A stretch of 64,000 nt of DNA from Halisarca cf. caerulea (GCA_963170055.1 CAUJGJ010000444.1:5245618-5309617); one strand, 5' to 3'; numbered from the stretch's first letter, positions 25,057 through 48,400 are shown. Program-made: numbers and translations. Notes: a model not told the origin generated them from the sequence alone.

Positions 25057-25315
25057 CATAGGCATACTATTGTTTGCAGATGATACATAATATTATGGTG
25101 GCATAGCAGAACCGAGGAGGAGCTTGGACACAACCTAGAGATAGAGTGTGACATGCTCAGCAAGTGGAAACTGGAAGTGAATGGGGGCTACAGCAAGGAA
25201 CAGGGAGGAGTGCAAGGAAATAATGGAAATGAGGTCACTGAGCAGGTTGATACAATGAAGTGCATAGGAGTAACAATTACCAAGCAGTTTGGCAAGGTCA
25301 AATGATTGAGTTGTT
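25057..25315 (+). pseudogene. Decayed non-LTR reverse transcriptase fragment
   Basis: The plus strand encodes LLFADDT (the catalytic FADD motif of non-LTR reverse transcriptases) at about 25068-25088, followed at once by a stop. Further on, in a shifted frame, comes LGHNLEIECDMLSKWKLEVN, matching the usual segment after the FADD motif (a leader, then W..KW.L..N). Stops and a frameshift show it is dead. The flanks 24310-25050 and 25320-25830 may be further remnants, but I recognise nothing in them. Confidence 0.65.
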
Positions 25316-25839
25316 AGTATAGACAGAACTCAGTCACACATGCTTTACTGGCCATAAAAGACTACAATGGCCCTGAAAGTGCTGCTTTGGTCGTAAAGCA
25401 CAGGTTGAAATAGAAGGTAAGTAACACATAATGCACAGTGAGAAAGTGTGCGCTACAAGCTGATGCATAAATTCAATCAAAAATCAAGCTACTTGAAAGC
25501 AATTAACGGTCCACTCACACCAGCATTTGTGACTGATAAATACCATAGGAATGGAAAGTTACACGATCGTTTTAGTTATGTGATTATGTGAACAATTTTT
25601 GTAATTTGGCAAATGTAGTTGCACCATGCATCTGTTCACATCTGACCTGCCATCTTTGACCTTGTTGCTAACTTTTTTCCCTGTATTGTGCAGTCTGTCC
25701 TTTCATACTTCTTAACAAAATATGTTATTACTTCTCCTCGTGGTGATCAACCTTTCTGAAGTTTTGTAGGAATAGAAGGTGCGTTTAGACCCTTGTTGCG
25801 CCATTGTCTGTTTTGCACAGTCGGGATACATTTTTTGGG

Positions 25840-26250
<411 letters not shown>

Positions 26251-27852
26251 TCACTCAAACAGGAAACATTCCTAAGAAACCCCATGCAGCGAATAAACAA
26301 GGAGAAATAGAGATATGCACATCTTTGCAAGTGATGAAAGAAGTACAATTTTGGTCTGATCATCATAACATTATGATAAATTTACTGTGACAATACTATA
26401 CAGACATATACGTACATACATATAGACAATACTATTATAATACAATGAAACTTGATTATGATTACAACACAATGTGGGAACATTTTATGACGTGTACCAC
26501 AGCTCAATTTGCAAAACTTTCCAACCCTACAGAACCAAATCAGAAAGCGTGACCCAATTTTGGGGTCCCTGGAACTAAGAACACATTAGTATTCTGAGAA
26601 CTGCTGACTTCTTGATAACAGATCAAATAAGTTGATTGGCAGCCAGCAGGACTTCTTCAACTTCACAATATATTAACATTTGAAGAAATAATCGACTCTT
26701 AGGCATTAACTTGCATGTAATGTACATACTCATGCTGTACAGTTTGCTCGCCCACCTTCCTGAACAGACAAACTGAACTAACATCAGAAGCTGTGTATGC
26801 CTAGTCCATAGTGTCTATTACCGAGCGGTTTAGCGAGGTTAACTGTTTCCGTCGTATAGGGGAGTCTGATCGAGAAGCCCACGCACTTAATCGTATATTT
26901 TGGCCAATATGTCGTTTCTTTGTGCGCAAGTTGCAAGTCGGTGATAAAGTAAATTAAATTGACAGTGAAGTGGCAATAACAGAAGCGGGCAAACGTGTTC
27001 TATGTGATAAGGTAAACTTTATGTGCATTTCCCCACTGGGTATTAAACAAAACGCGCCCAAAGTCACTTACATTTGGGTCCCTGACAGTCCCATCTTGAC
27101 CAATACGAAAAATTTAACAATCTTCATTATTATTGCACAATAATGTCTAAAACTTCTATACAGCGATTTTCAAGTTTCTTTCGCTAAATAGTAGGATTCA
27201 CAATTTTGTTGTTCGGGTGATCGAATTGAGTAGCCATTGTGTCAGCCATTGTGTCGGACATCTTTAGGGGCACCTTTTTTGCCACTGTGCATGCGCAAGG
27301 ACACGTGTAGATTATATGGCGCTATCTACAAGACTGCTCTGTTTGCTTTCTTTGTTGTTTTGATGAATTCTATAGGACGTCTTCTTTCTCTGACAACTTT
27401 GTTCGAGGACAAGCTATAGAAATGACAATATAAAGGAATTACGCGCTGCTGGCAAATTTTACCGATGAACTGGTGGATCGTTTTGCTTGGAGTCGAACGT
27501 GACATGTCAGGGGTTTGAGTATCTATGGTTTTTCATATGGTTTCGTAACAAGTGATTTAGCGAGAAGTAAGAAAATTGAAATGTGAATTGTCATAAAAAG
27601 GTATTGATTGACAAATTATAGTTCAATATCGTCCGTGTGTTGCGCACTTTTGTTCTTGTGTTCCACTGTACTTGGAACACTTGATTTGACTAACTACTGT
27701 TCATGTGCACCACTTTGCACCATCATGTGATAAAATTATACATATTTGATTGACATAATCTGCAATGTGTGATTATATCTGATATGATAGAGACTACTAA
27801 ATTGCTATGTTGACTTATGATATAATATAACTTTCAAACAAATTCTATAACG

Positions 27853-27996
27853 TAACAGATCCATTGTACAAAATCAATGCACAGAATGTTTCGGCCATGT
27901 AGGCTTTCATCAGCTGCATAAAATGTTTTATACAGCTGATAAAGGCCTGTGTGGCCGAAATGTTGTGTGTGTTGATTTTGTACAAATAATCTGTTA
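27853..27996. mobile_element. Foldback MITE, 144 bp
   Basis: Nearly palindromic. The left arm starts TAACAGAT and contains GTACAAAATCAA, TTTCGGCCA and ATCAGCTG. The right arm is its inverse and ends TAATCTGTTA. The arms are about 60-65 bp around a ~16-bp loop. Confidence 0.75.
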
Positions 27997-28285
27997 TGTT
28001 CCTGATCGAATGTAAACTGACACTTCACATTTCATTTAACATCCTGATATATACATGCAGCTCATTTTCGCTGGTATCGCCGGTATGCCGTTTTCTAAAA
28101 TTGTACATGCAATACAGCAAGGAAAACATTTAATTGAGTACATAATGTATTCACCTTGACTATTGTTTGTTGGAGTCTAAGTCTGAGAGATGTATGTAGT
28201 ACATGTATGGAACATGCACTGCTATGCCAAATATTATTATAATGTGACATCAGTGGACTTTCAAACTGATATAGCAAATGAGTAT

Positions 28286-28742
28286 ATACCGTATATGCTC
28301 TAATTTTTTTTTCATTCCAATTATTTGTCATGGGCTTCAAAAGGGATGAAAAGCATTCTAATTGATGACGAAATAGCATGTGTTTTAATCCTACGTATGT
28401 CAGAGACCCTAATTACCTTCTTTCTGCCATTTGTTGGGCCATTGATATACCGTACTGGAGAAACCGCTGTTCCTTTGTCATTTTTATTTTGTTCGAGTAA
28501 TCGTCGAATCATGGAAGAAGATTTTCATTTTTCCTTGTATATACGTGGTATCCTCAAACGGGTGCAACAGTTCTCAAGCTAGAAACGGCCATTTTTCGAT
28601 GGTTCTATATAATTCGCCGTCGTTGATTCTAAGTATTTGTCCTCCCATTCCAATTATTTGCCACCTTTCAGAAACCTTGCAATTCCATTCTAAATGATGC
28701 TTTTTCCTGACAATTGCTCTGACGATAAATTAGAACATATAT
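28286..28742. mobile_element. Possible inverted-repeat element
   Basis: The left end ATACCGTATATGCTCTAATT has an approximate inverse near 28726-28742 (AAATTAGAACATATA). Its terminus resembles the 9712-10363 element. 28750-30240 holds nothing recognised. Confidence 0.4.
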
Positions 28743-30344
28743 ATATATGCACATTTATGTATATTTGTTAGATTCTGAATTTAACTGGATTATACCATGT
28801 GAAATGTGTCTGAAGACAGCCCTTTGCAGAAACCACGGATTTCATCGCAATCAAACAAATCTATAATGTAACCCAAAATTTGAATCTATTTTATACACAG
28901 CAGCCTGTGTCACAACTGTACTCCAACCACCTGAATATGTCAAATCCATGAATCTAAGTGCACTTACGTACAAATTATCTGAAACACAATGTCATGCAGA
29001 TTGGCTACACATCACAGAAACAAATTTCATGTACGTATGAGCAGCAAGTGACATTGTGTGATGTATGTTCAATCAATATGAAGTTTATGGATTCAAAAGA
29101 AATTTTAAAGACTTAAATTCTTGAAAAAAAAACGGACTGCTTGTTCAAATAGAACCAAATGCATATAAACCAAAAATGTTTGCAACTTTGTTTCTATCAC
29201 TCATGCAGTTGTGTGGTGGTACATGAATTGAATTACAATATTATTGGTTCAGAATTAATCAAGGTCCACGAATGCATATGTCCAGGTAAATTGACAATTA
29301 TAGTATTATGTTGAGGAAGCATAATTATAATACTTCTAGCGCCATGGACTACAACTTGGTGTCTTGTGCAGATTATGTGCAGTGGTACATGTAACATGCA
29401 TTGTTCAGTGCTATTGTCAATTTAAATGTTCAAGCAGGCCAAATTGAACCAAGCATTGCAATTCAATTGAATCATATACAATGAAAAGTGACCATTTATT
29501 TTGCAAATTTAATGCAGTGTCACCAGAAGAAATAAAAACTCAACAGATTTGAGTCAATCACTGATGCATGACTCAACCAAATTGAATGTCAAATGTCACA
29601 AATTACAAACGTTACACAGTCGTACAGCCTTGTTCACGAGTACTGATACTGTAGTCTACACACTGTGTCTTGCAAGCATGTGGCAAATGAGTAAACAACA
29701 AAACTGCTAACTTTGCATCTGCATGGCCATTGTAATACCATTGCACTCAATCTAGCATTACAACTCAAAGCATGAGTACACACATCAGTTTTGAATTCAT
29801 AAGCTGCAGTCAAAATGGAATTGTACACTATTCAATTTCTATTTCAAAATTCAATTTTCGTTTTAGCAATCACGAGGTTCTGAACTTGGTTCACAACTAG
29901 TTTACAGAATGTGTCACTAACTCATAGCACAATGTCTGTATATCTCAGTCACTTTAAATGACCTAATTGAAATATGGGGTGGTGGGAGTGACTTAATTGA
30001 ACTATGGGGTGGTGGGAATCTGTAGGCCCTACATCAGCCTTTCAGGACGATGATGTAGAGCCTTGCTGATGTCATCTCTTGAAGTACACACCTTACTTCA
30101 TCCACTCTGGCAGACCATACAGAAACAGAAATACTTAACAATGGGCTCTTAAGAGTAATACCTTAATCTAGCACTAGAATGATAAGTGCATGCCCGTTGC
30201 AGGTCATCAAAAGTAGGGTGTCCAAATTTTGTCAATGATGCTGCCAACATTTTTGGGCCGCCGGAAGGCACCCCCTATATTGTTTTTACTTTCACTGGAA
30301 GCGTCTGGAACGATGTCTGTGTGTGTGTGTGTCTGTGTCAACAA

Positions 30345-31401
30345 CAGGGCTGTAAACTAACTTTTTCCTGCACTAGCCACCTGGGCTAGTGACACCTAAA
30401 AGATACCAGCCCAAGTATTCATTTACTAGCCCAGTTGATATAGTCATTATTATGCTACTTTAGTACTCGATAGCAACTAATGTCTTCATGTCCACTAGGG
30501 TCTATTGCGTGGTGTGATGTCTGTAAAGGGGATCTAAGATAGCCATCAGGTTTATTCAGAAAAATACGTAGTACAAAATTTTAGGACTGCTCTAGACTTC
30601 AATGTCAGGCTCATTTGGGATGTTTGCTAAGACCATGTTCATTGAGTCTTCATTATCGTACAGTATCACAAAACACCCACTCTATCTGCATACTTTTACC
30701 ATGCACCCTTACCTTATTTTCCTACAATTTTTATGCTTTGCCTACAAATTAATGTAGGCAAGGCACAGAAAGGAGAGGGGCAATAGCAAGGTATAGTGAG
30801 GTAGCAGGTGGGGCCTTAAACAGTTTTCTTGAGGCTCCTTTGTGCCACTCAAGTAGTTTCTGAATACAGTACGTACATAGATTAGTCTGTTGCAATTGTG
30901 CATGTGTGTTACAAGAATTTAAGTGAGGGGGGAGGTTGGGGCAATTGGGTCCGTAGGCCCTCTTTAACCCTCCCTCCTGCCCCCCATAAAGGAACCACAG
31001 CTGCCTTCTTTCTAAAAATAACTGTGAGATTGAATGTTTTCCTGCAAGCCTTAGCCCCAGACTGAACACCACAGACCTATGACGTCACGAGTGCAGAAGC
31101 CTGCTAAGTGCCCAGGGCTTCTCTAAAGCAAAATAGAAATTTTCGGGACGCATTCAAAAACTACTTTGATAAAATTGATTACAGCCCTACTTTTGAAGGG
31201 TACTAATCCTAAGCTTCCTTCGTTGCAACTTAAGTAGCTGTACTTGAATTCTTTTCAAAGCTATAGCAGGAGAACTTTGATCAGCCATGTTGGAAGGGTA
31301 GTCTTACTGGCCACACGGGCGCCCATCTTTATTAGTTTTACTAGCCCGAGATAGAATCTACTCGCCTCGGGCTGGCGGGCGAGTGTTAATTTTCACCCCT
31401 G
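30345..31401. mobile_element. hAT-like non-autonomous transposon (~1.06 kb) inserted in repeat family E
   Basis: The left end CAGGGCTGTAAACTAAC and the inverted right end CAGGGGTGAAAATTAACAC are typical of hAT termini. CAACAACA occurs just before the GGGCTG of the left end and again after the right end. The boundary is ambiguous, so the duplication is 6-8 bp; 8 bp is the hAT norm. The family E copy at 26034 gives the empty site (GTCAACAACATGGC). No transposase frame; subterminal ACTAGCCC-like repeats are inverted at both ends. Confidence 0.75.
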
Positions 31402-31737
31402 CAACAACATGGCAGATGCTAAGTTGGCACATAATCTTTCAGCTATATTTTGGTAAAATTCATTTGTTTGCTCCCGATTTCATCAGCAAAGAGTCTTTTA
31501 GATCAGAAGAGTTCTTCAAAGTATTATTTAAGTCAATAACGACAATTTCCAAACAATTCAAGTTTCCCAGACCATAGACGACCCAGGAGTTTTTTAAACT
31601 TGAATCAATTGTTAGGAGTAAAGAAGATGGGAGCCTTGACAATGCTGTCAAGTGCTTCAGGTGGTTGTTGCTGATTGTTATATGAACCAATCCCAAATTT
31701 TGATATACGTAAGACTCTTAGCATCCAACATGAGGCA

Positions 31738-32440
31738 CACACGTGTGAGACATGTCCAGATTTGTTATGAGAGAGCTTCCCAGTTTGCATAGTGATAAAA
31801 TGTAATTCTTTGGCACCTTTAAGTTATTAGTCAAGCATTTATTTTGTGATTCAGGCTGATATTCGGGCGTATACAATTACTGAATCCGCATTTTGAGACG
31901 TTTTCTGTCGTCACGTTTAACTCTGTCACATGCTGGCCTGTGACCTACATAACTGAATGTCCGTCAGAATTCTGGTTTTGGCTGAGAGCAACGTGAAGGA
32001 ACAAGCTGGAGACGGCTTATGGGTGCCAACTCAGAGCCATTTGTAATATACAACTTTTCCATGCGGAGGCAAAAGAACCTTTACTCCTGTCACAAGTTAT
32101 AACAGCTTGAATTTTGCTGTTTGAGGGTCATTTTTACAGATCTCGGCTTTGGAGCAGAATTGTCCATGCTTCCGCATGGAAAAGTTAGTAAATGTTTTGC
32201 TATAGCTATTTATGTGATTACATAGTCTTAGAAGTACTCCACCATCTTGCTCCCAAAGCGTTTCGCTTTTTAGTAGGGGATAGGAAAACCATACGAGCTT
32301 CTTTGCAAATAAACCAGATCTTTTAAAATGGTAATTCTCGAAAGCCTTCGTTTGATGCTCTGAAGCTTTTACAAGTTCAGAACAAAGGCTTAAAGAAAGA
32401 CCGAAATTTTCACACCTCCGAATTAGTGAAGACATGTCCC
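31738..32440. repeat. Interspersed repeat family B, copy 2
   Basis: Aligns with 16030-16760. Deletions and substitutions throughout; non-coding. Confidence 0.7.
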
Positions 32441-32813
32441 ACATGCACAGCAAGTTCAGATAAATTCCCAAGAGTTGCTTGCCTAAAGACTTGCTGCAAC
32501 TGTACACATCCAAGTCTAGAACATATGGAAGATTCCAAACATGAAAATTCTTCAATGAATAATGTCATTGCGCGAATAATGAGGACACTTATTCATGTAA
32601 AATTCTCTTAGTAGGCAAATAATCTTATGCAGGTTTGGAACAAGCATGGGACATTCATGGGAACATTAAGATGAAGAAATGACACTGACATAAATCACAG
32701 ATACGTACTCAACCCATCATGGTATTGGGTCAAGCATTCATGATTAAACTACAGTACACACTGACTACACGGAAACACTGGGTTACATTGTGATACTTGA
32801 AATTATATACTAT

Positions 32814-32825
<12 letters not shown>

Positions 32826-32882
<57 letters not shown>
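32826..32882. repeat. (TA)n microsatellite
   Basis: About 28 TA units. 32890-34340 shows no supported gene. Confidence 0.95.
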
Positions 32883-32885
<3 letters not shown>

Positions 32886-34345
32886 CCTAATATATATGTG
32901 AGCGGATATGAGAAAAGGGTCATATCTTGTTGTATACACAAGTGTGGTAACAGGTCAAAATAGGGTTTTGCGATTTCATAATCGGTTCTTCAATTATTTG
33001 ATGAATGGCCTCTAGATTATTCAAAGAATCAAGCTTGCAAGCGTCATGGTTTGTGCGTCTTTTAGTTTTAGAGATATGCACCCCTTTCCGCCTACCGGAA
33101 AGTAGCCATTTTGGTGTACGGAACGCATATACAACATCCGCGAAGAATGTGCAAAATCATCGATTAGGTAATCATCATACAGTGCACATGGAAAGTAGTT
33201 ACAACAGTAGCAGCACATGATGTAGCACTTCAAAGTATATTTACTATCATTTAGTAGTGCTTGTGATAAGTGCATAGATAAAACTACGCAGTACGAAACT
33301 CTGCAATATTCACGGGTGGAATGTAATGCAAAAATGTGCATAAATATGTACAATATTTCGAAAGAGACTGAAATAAGTGCTAACTTAATCTTTTGAGCTT
33401 GCTTTTGCAATAAACAAATGTCCTGAATTCCCAAATTGAATGAAACGAAAGGTTAATCGTGTTGTTTGGCCAAGATCGCCATTTTTGATTTATGCTAAAC
33501 AAACAATGAAGTCATACCAATACGGTGCTTGGAGTGCATACCGGAAGCAAGCTTGTTCTCGTAATGGTAACAAAACGGTAGTGTTGCTACAACTCAGCAT
33601 ATCTCAATAACCCGACAAGCTAGAGGTGCTGCTTGCGTCATCTCATTGCTCAGCTATCGAATGATACCAAAAAACGCAAAAACACAAAAAATGAAGATAT
33701 GGCCCTTTTCTCATATCCACACACATATTTATATATATCTTCTAGTGTGTAATCGTATATACGTATATCTGCTGTATGACAGTGTGATCACTGAGTTCAA
33801 ATATTGTACACAGTTTACTTCACGTAAACACTTATTGTCCTGTACTGCGAGTAAATCCCCTAAATTGTACAATGTCATGTGATTCTGATCTACAGTAAGT
33901 ACCGTATTCCTTGTAATTATCCGGAATTATTATTTTATTAAAAATTATTATTTTTAAGTTGTCTGGGGCCTCTAAACAGATTAAAAATTACTGCCGTATG
34001 TCAGCATCTGAATAGTTCACAAGATATTTATTTATACATATTATTACAATACGTATTACAATATAAGATAACAGTGTTCCAGTAGGCAGGAAAGCGGGTG
34101 AATCAACCGTAAGGAATCTGCAAGAATAGCAAACTACTACAGCACTCAATTGCCCTAATTCTTCTTCATCTCTTTGCCAGTATTGCCATTCATGTTTTTT
34201 GTTCATAGTTAGATCTACGTCGAAGTGAAAAGTGTCCAAATATTTATGGTTCGAAAAATGTGCCAACTATCTTGTGTCCAAATTCATCCATGTTCCTTAA
34301 AATAATTCATTTGCTTGTACGGATATTTATTATGCCCGAACAATT

Positions 34346-35712
34346 CGCAGGTAAGTTATGTCCGAATCTAGCCAAAACATGGGCGTTTTGTGGTTTTCAC
34401 AGTATGAATTTCATTACCACTGAATTGCGTGGGTTGGTCATGTGCCATTAACGTGAATCAGCTTAGGAAAAGCCTCGACAAGAAAGTAGAAGCTCCAGAC
34501 CCTATACCCAACTTTACACAGCAAGTTCTATTCTCAAAATTCTAAGCATTAGTTTTTGGATGTTAACGCTTTCTTCGGCAGGTTGGATAGAATGTACGCC
34601 GATTTTAAGTACAACTGGATATTGGAAGGGAAGATTCGACGTCGAGGAAAGTTGACAATCTTTTTCCAACTTCTTTGATCGTTTAGAACCACGGAGCTAC
34701 GTAAGATCGTATGGTTGAATTGGCCTTGAGAGAAGCCTTTTTCGGGGCAAATTTCTTTGTGAAAGGCTGAGATCCAAATGGCGGTCCATGACTACAAAAA
34801 TGTAAGGAGGATTTCTAAAAGGTAAAGCTATATTTCACTGCGTATACTTTTGATTGATTGTTTCGTTCGAGATATGCCGCACTATTTCTTGTCTTGTTCT
34901 GGCTGGAAAGCCACAAAAGGCTGCACATAACAGCCAAGGAGTATAGAATCGTATAGAATTAAAAAGTATACACGGTGAAAATGTAAATATTGATCCTATG
35001 TTCATTTCAAACCCACTTTATAAGGTTTAAAAGCCATCATCCAGATCTCCGCCTTTTGCACTAAAACGTTTTTTCACCACGCGAGCACATACAACTCTAG
35101 CCATAGACCTCAGTCTATGCCCTAGCTAGAATTGCATGTGATGTCACGTGACTTTACCGAAAGAAGATGACTTTCACCACAAGAAAACTTCATCGAAAAA
35201 CGCGGTGGTAGAAATCTCCGATTCTCAGCATGAAACTTTGAGGTATTGTCCCCAAAGGGTCAAACCCCTAGAATCCGAATCAGGGTCTTTGTACGTTGTT
35301 TCGTTTGCTTTATGTCCAACGGATTATAACTGGTCACCCTAGAATTTTGCACAAATCGTTGGACATAACAGCCATACAGTGGAGCCTAAAGACCCTGATT
35401 CGGATTTAAGAAGTTCGATATCTGTGTGTTCTTTTGAGCCCAGTTTTGTGTCCAAAAGCCTAAGTTTCTACCACCGCGTTTTTGCATTTTTATGTTTTCT
35501 TATACAGTTAGAAAAACTCGTCACACGAAGTTTTGTGTCTCTCCACAAGAATCTAAAACACTCAGATCCAAAGTAAATATGCTTAAGAAACAATGCAAAG
35601 CGTTTTCTTGGCATCACTACTCGTGCACATGCAAAACAGACCAATTGATTTCACTACTTCGATAACGGCGGCCATTTTTGTTTATGTCCAAATCGGACAT
35701 AACATACCTGCG
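34346..35712. mobile_element. Family C transposon, 1.37-kb member
   Basis: Starts CGCAGGTAAGTTATGTCCGA and ends with the inverse TCGGACATAACATACCTGCG. It shares its termini with 17878-18633. The interior includes family D sequence and two inverted copies of a block with CCGAATCAGGGTCTTTG and CCACCGCGTTTTT. No intact transposase. 35720-36700 shows no gene. Confidence 0.75.
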
Positions 35713-36965
35713 TTACAGAGAATACGGTACGTATCTCATGTTCCATTCTCCAAAGTAAGAACAAAAATCAGACAGGAATAATATCAATGCACAGAAAGTG
35801 CAAAATGTATTATGTAAATATGTTATGGCAAATGCCAGTGCTGCGAACCCTCTGGATTCATCCGTATTCTCCCAGAAATGGGCTCGGGAAAACTGACTAC
35901 GGATGCAGATTGGCCAATTACGGAATCGATGACCATCTCTGGGCGGCAGAAAATGGCTACCTCTAGGAGTGAAACAATTTTAATAGTGTAGATTTCTCAC
36001 TCTCTGAGATCGAAATTGGTATTGATTCAGTTTCTGAGCCTGTCTAACCTCTTTGTGACTGCAGTGAAAAACCTGTGTTCAAAAAAAGTGTAAAACGTCT
36101 CATTTGAAGAACAATTCTGTCAGTACAAACGTACATTCAGATAAAGTTGAACGCCGCAGCAACATATTCACCTGGTTCTAAGGCAGACACTTGAGCCTAC
36201 TACCACCTTCGTTCAAGCTACTTTTCAGTTACACCAAGCCTAACAATTGCCATTTCTGCTCTTGTCTTTATACATTCTTTTTTGAGCAGCACTGTTAGCA
36301 AAATTTCAACTTATATGTATTGTGATGTGACATTCCACGGATGAAACTTGAAAAATACAGATATTGTACGATCCATATTGACACTGATGTGAAATGTAAC
36401 GGGATGGAGGCACTGTATTATATAGACCTATGTGTGCTAGGTATTGTTTATTTCATTCATTCATAATTGATTCTCAAAACATCACATGTCGAATAATTCA
36501 CATTGTGAATCATGACATTTTAAACTAATTAATCACCCTAGCATGGTTTTGCGAAAATTCATGCCAAAAACTGCAAAATTGCAGCCAGTTTGTACAGAAA
36601 TTGAAAGCTGGGGGCTGGCAGCACTGGTATGTATGTACATATACCACAGCCCTGGCAGCTGGAAGGATTGTGAAATATAGCAGGGGGATTTTTGAAGCCT
36701 AATATCCTTTCATTCAATACAATGATATGCAGCTCCCCCCCCTCCCCCCCCCCCCAGGTTTTCTCCAAGAATGCCTTTCACCATCACCCTTTGGAAATTT
36801 CTTAATAAAGATCTGATGGTGGAATGGCGGGTATTGATGTAAGGAATGATGAATATGACAGATATGATGGAATGGAGGCTGCGGTATACAGTTGACCACA
36901 AATTGGTAATAAGAAAAGCTTCTATGCATCATTTGACCAGCCAACACACGACCATAAGAACTCAC

Positions 36966-37700
36966 CGGACACACATGGGGCTGTTCTCCAGTGTGTTTCC
37001 GCATGTGAAGACGGAGAAGATAGGTGCTTTTGAACCTTCCTTTGTATCGAGGACAAGATAGCCATTTGCAAGTGATCTTGTCGTTTCTGCTGAGGTTGAG
37101 ATGAACTGAGTGAACGTGACGAACAAGCATCTCCCGCGTTTCGAATTTCATAAGACATTTCTTCCACTTGCACTGGATTACTACGGCACTCTTGCTACCA
37201 GTAGAGTCCGCAGCGCTGCTAACAGCCTTGTCCGTGGAGCTATCGGCGCGCTGTACACTGCGCTCTCTCACCTCACGCTCGGAATAACCAACGGTGGCTA
37301 CGTTTTCCTCCGCCTTAACGTGCTGTGGGTGCTGCGTGGAAGAGGGCTGGGAACTCTGAAGAACGCCAGGCGTCACAGTGGAAGGACTACTGAAAGGATG
37401 AACGACTGGAACGGAGCCTGGCGTGTAAACGTAACTGTTCTGAACTTGTCCTTGAAAGTGCAACAAAGTAGGTCTTTGGGTGACCGCCTGTGGATGACGA
37501 ACTTCTACACATCTTCCATTGTGAGGATAATAAAAATAATACTTGTAGAAATAGTCGTTCGGGTTCTTCGGTGGCGGCGGGGGCGCCAAAATATTGGACG
37601 ACGAGACCTCGGAGAGATCATCAGCTGGAAGAGAAGTTTCTTCAGTACTAATTTCTTTGACAACCTCCTCCTCTTGAGAAACATCCGATGGAAGAGACAT
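36966..37700 (-). CDS. First coding exon of a GLI/ZIC-like C2H2 zinc-finger protein
   Basis: ATG at 37698-37700; the exon ends at a GTGAGT donor (36961-36965 side), phase 0, giving 245 residues. An acidic N terminus is followed by a Pro run (about 40-45), then a Tyr/Phe-rich stretch (NDYFYKYYFYYPHNG), then a Ser/Thr/Pro/Gln-rich region. Two fingers occupy about residues 175-240. Finger 1 is CKWKKCLMKFETREMLVRHV followed by HSVH: C-x4-C, Phe, Leu, H-x4-H. Finger 2 starts CKWLSCPRYKGRF and ends LHMRKH. Then comes TGEQPHVCP, the linker and first Cys of a third finger, which must continue in the next exon. C-x4-C with Trp is typical of the GLI/GLIS/ZIC superfamily. The next exon was not found. 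It may belong to the same gene as 18790-18884 and 12556-15765. Confidence 0.8.
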
Positions 37701-37871
37701 TACGGAAGCAAAGTCTTAGGATTCCCTCTGTCGGCGTTCTTCTAGCTGAGCAGCGGCAGCATCACAAGACACGTGAGACAGGGCGTGGCTTTGCTCCGGA
37801 TATTTTCCTAAACGGCATATAAATTTCCGTTCATGTCTTCCCTCAAGAACTATAAAAGTCGGTGCGTGTCA
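37701..37871. promoter_or_regulatory. Short divergent promoter region between the zinc-finger gene and GTF2A1
   Basis: Only 171 bp separate the two opposing start codons. On the plus strand a TATAAAT-like box lies at 37818-37824 and TATAAAAG at 37851-37858. The first would place GTF2A1 initiation about 25 bp upstream of its ATG; the second is probably too close. No matching TATA motif is evident for the minus-strand gene. Confidence 0.5.
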
Positions 37872-46851
<8,980 letters not shown>

Positions 46852-47536
46852 AATTGCAATGTGTCTTAGTCAATGCTGCTCTAGCCAATGGCATGCAATA
46901 GTGATTGTACGTGTTAATTGCTGTAAATAATTCAATGTAATTCCAATTACAATAATTTATTGTTTTGGCAACTTATATTTTTATGTCACTAAAAAAACAA
47001 ATTTCAAAATCTGCAAATTTGCAATAGTTACAGTATAATGTACGTACATGTTGCTTGTGGTATGCATCTTATTCCATATAGTCCACTACAGTCGCTTACT
47101 TTTGCCACAAGTTTTAATCAGTAAAATGTATTAAAAATTCTAACCGGAGTATTGTTGCAGAGTGTTATATACTATGCAATTTCTCCATAATTTCTTCTAG
47201 CTGTATTTGCATCTTATTTGCATTATGTGGTACAAGAAATATCTAATACTAATATAAATATCTAATACTATAATTATAAATCTCTCAGCAAACTTTAAGG
47301 ACCAAACCTGAGGTCCTGGAATAATAATAATTATTCTTAATAAAATTATAGTTCCACTACAATTTTTACCTCCAAGAGAGAACAACTGATTTGGCCGTCA
47401 TCATCGGAATACGACACTAACAGCAATTCACCATCTATGATGTCCACGCACCGAAGAAGAAACCTTTAGCTCTGAGGAAGTATAGCTTTTAAAGTTTTGT
47501 CATGTCCTCTAAAGTTTCAACACACATGTTAAGGCT

Positions 47537-48018
47537 TAGTCTCGCGTTACCCAGACCACTAGCCTCACCTCCATTTTTTATATGCTGACATCACTGGTCA
47601 GCGAGGTTGGGGTCTAGGATATTTGCCAAGCAGTGCTCGTTCCACCCATGCACTTCGCAAGGTGTAAAATTTACATATTCACACCCGCAAGTTTTGATAC
47701 GCTGTTTTGAGTGATCGATGCAAATTTCGCTGATTAGGGTCTACAGACTCCCCTCACAAGCGAGAGAAATTCAGTCAAATTGCACGGATTCGGGATCGAG
47801 TCCTACGCACATATGATACGGTTTCGGGTGATCGTTTCTTGTTGATCCATATGCTGTCGGCAGCAATCAAAGCTTTATTACAATTTAACACTTCCCCAGG
47901 GCTTGGGAAAATGAAACATTGTCACCTGGCAAATATCGCAGACCCTAACCTTGCCGACTGCTGACGTCAGCATATAAAAAATGGTGGCAAGGTTAGTGGT
48001 CTGGGCTATATATGCTCA
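47537..48018. mobile_element. TAGTCTCG-family element between the two convergent genes
   Basis: The left end TAGTCTCGCGTTACCCAGAC leads into CTCCATTTTTTATATGCTGA. The right part (about 47940-48010) is the inverse: CTGACGTCAGCATATAAAAA then GGTCTGGGCTA. Its arms match the 129-bp MITE at 55587-55715, so this is a longer (~480 bp) relative. The right end is degraded. Confidence 0.75.
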
Positions 48019-48400
48019 GGTTGACGAAAATGTTTGAATGACACCTATTTACTCCATATAATTATTGTAAATAACCCCTGATGTAGTGAACACCCTGATA
48101 TAATGAACCTTTAATTTCAGAAGTCCTGCATGAGGTGGTTCATTATGGTGAGGTTGACTGTAGAATGCTGGTATTAGTATGTAGTCACATCTCATTTATC
48201 AGGCACTGGTTTATCTAGCACTGTTTATGTATTTCAAGCACTAAGCTGTACACAATTCTATATCCAGCACCTGGTTAATTTGACACATCGTGGGGAGCAT
48301 AAAATCATGTCTTTGGATAAAGACTTTAAAGCCTAAAGAGTATTATTAACAAATTGTATACCATTGTTGGCATTAAATTTGCTGAATGTTTACCATGCAG

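Noticed and set aside
32410..32560. Minus-strand 50-codon frame with ICSRLGCVQLQQVF and VHVGH, resembling a C-x4-C...H-x2-H finger that might continue the zinc-finger gene
   Set aside because: Phe-to-His spacing is about five residues too long, the phases do not match the 36966 exon, and its 3' part lies in repeat family B.
37110..37745. 211-codon plus-strand open frame
   Set aside because: Antisense to the zinc-finger exon 36966-37700, which has recognisable fingers and a proper donor; the plus-strand frame has no features of its own.
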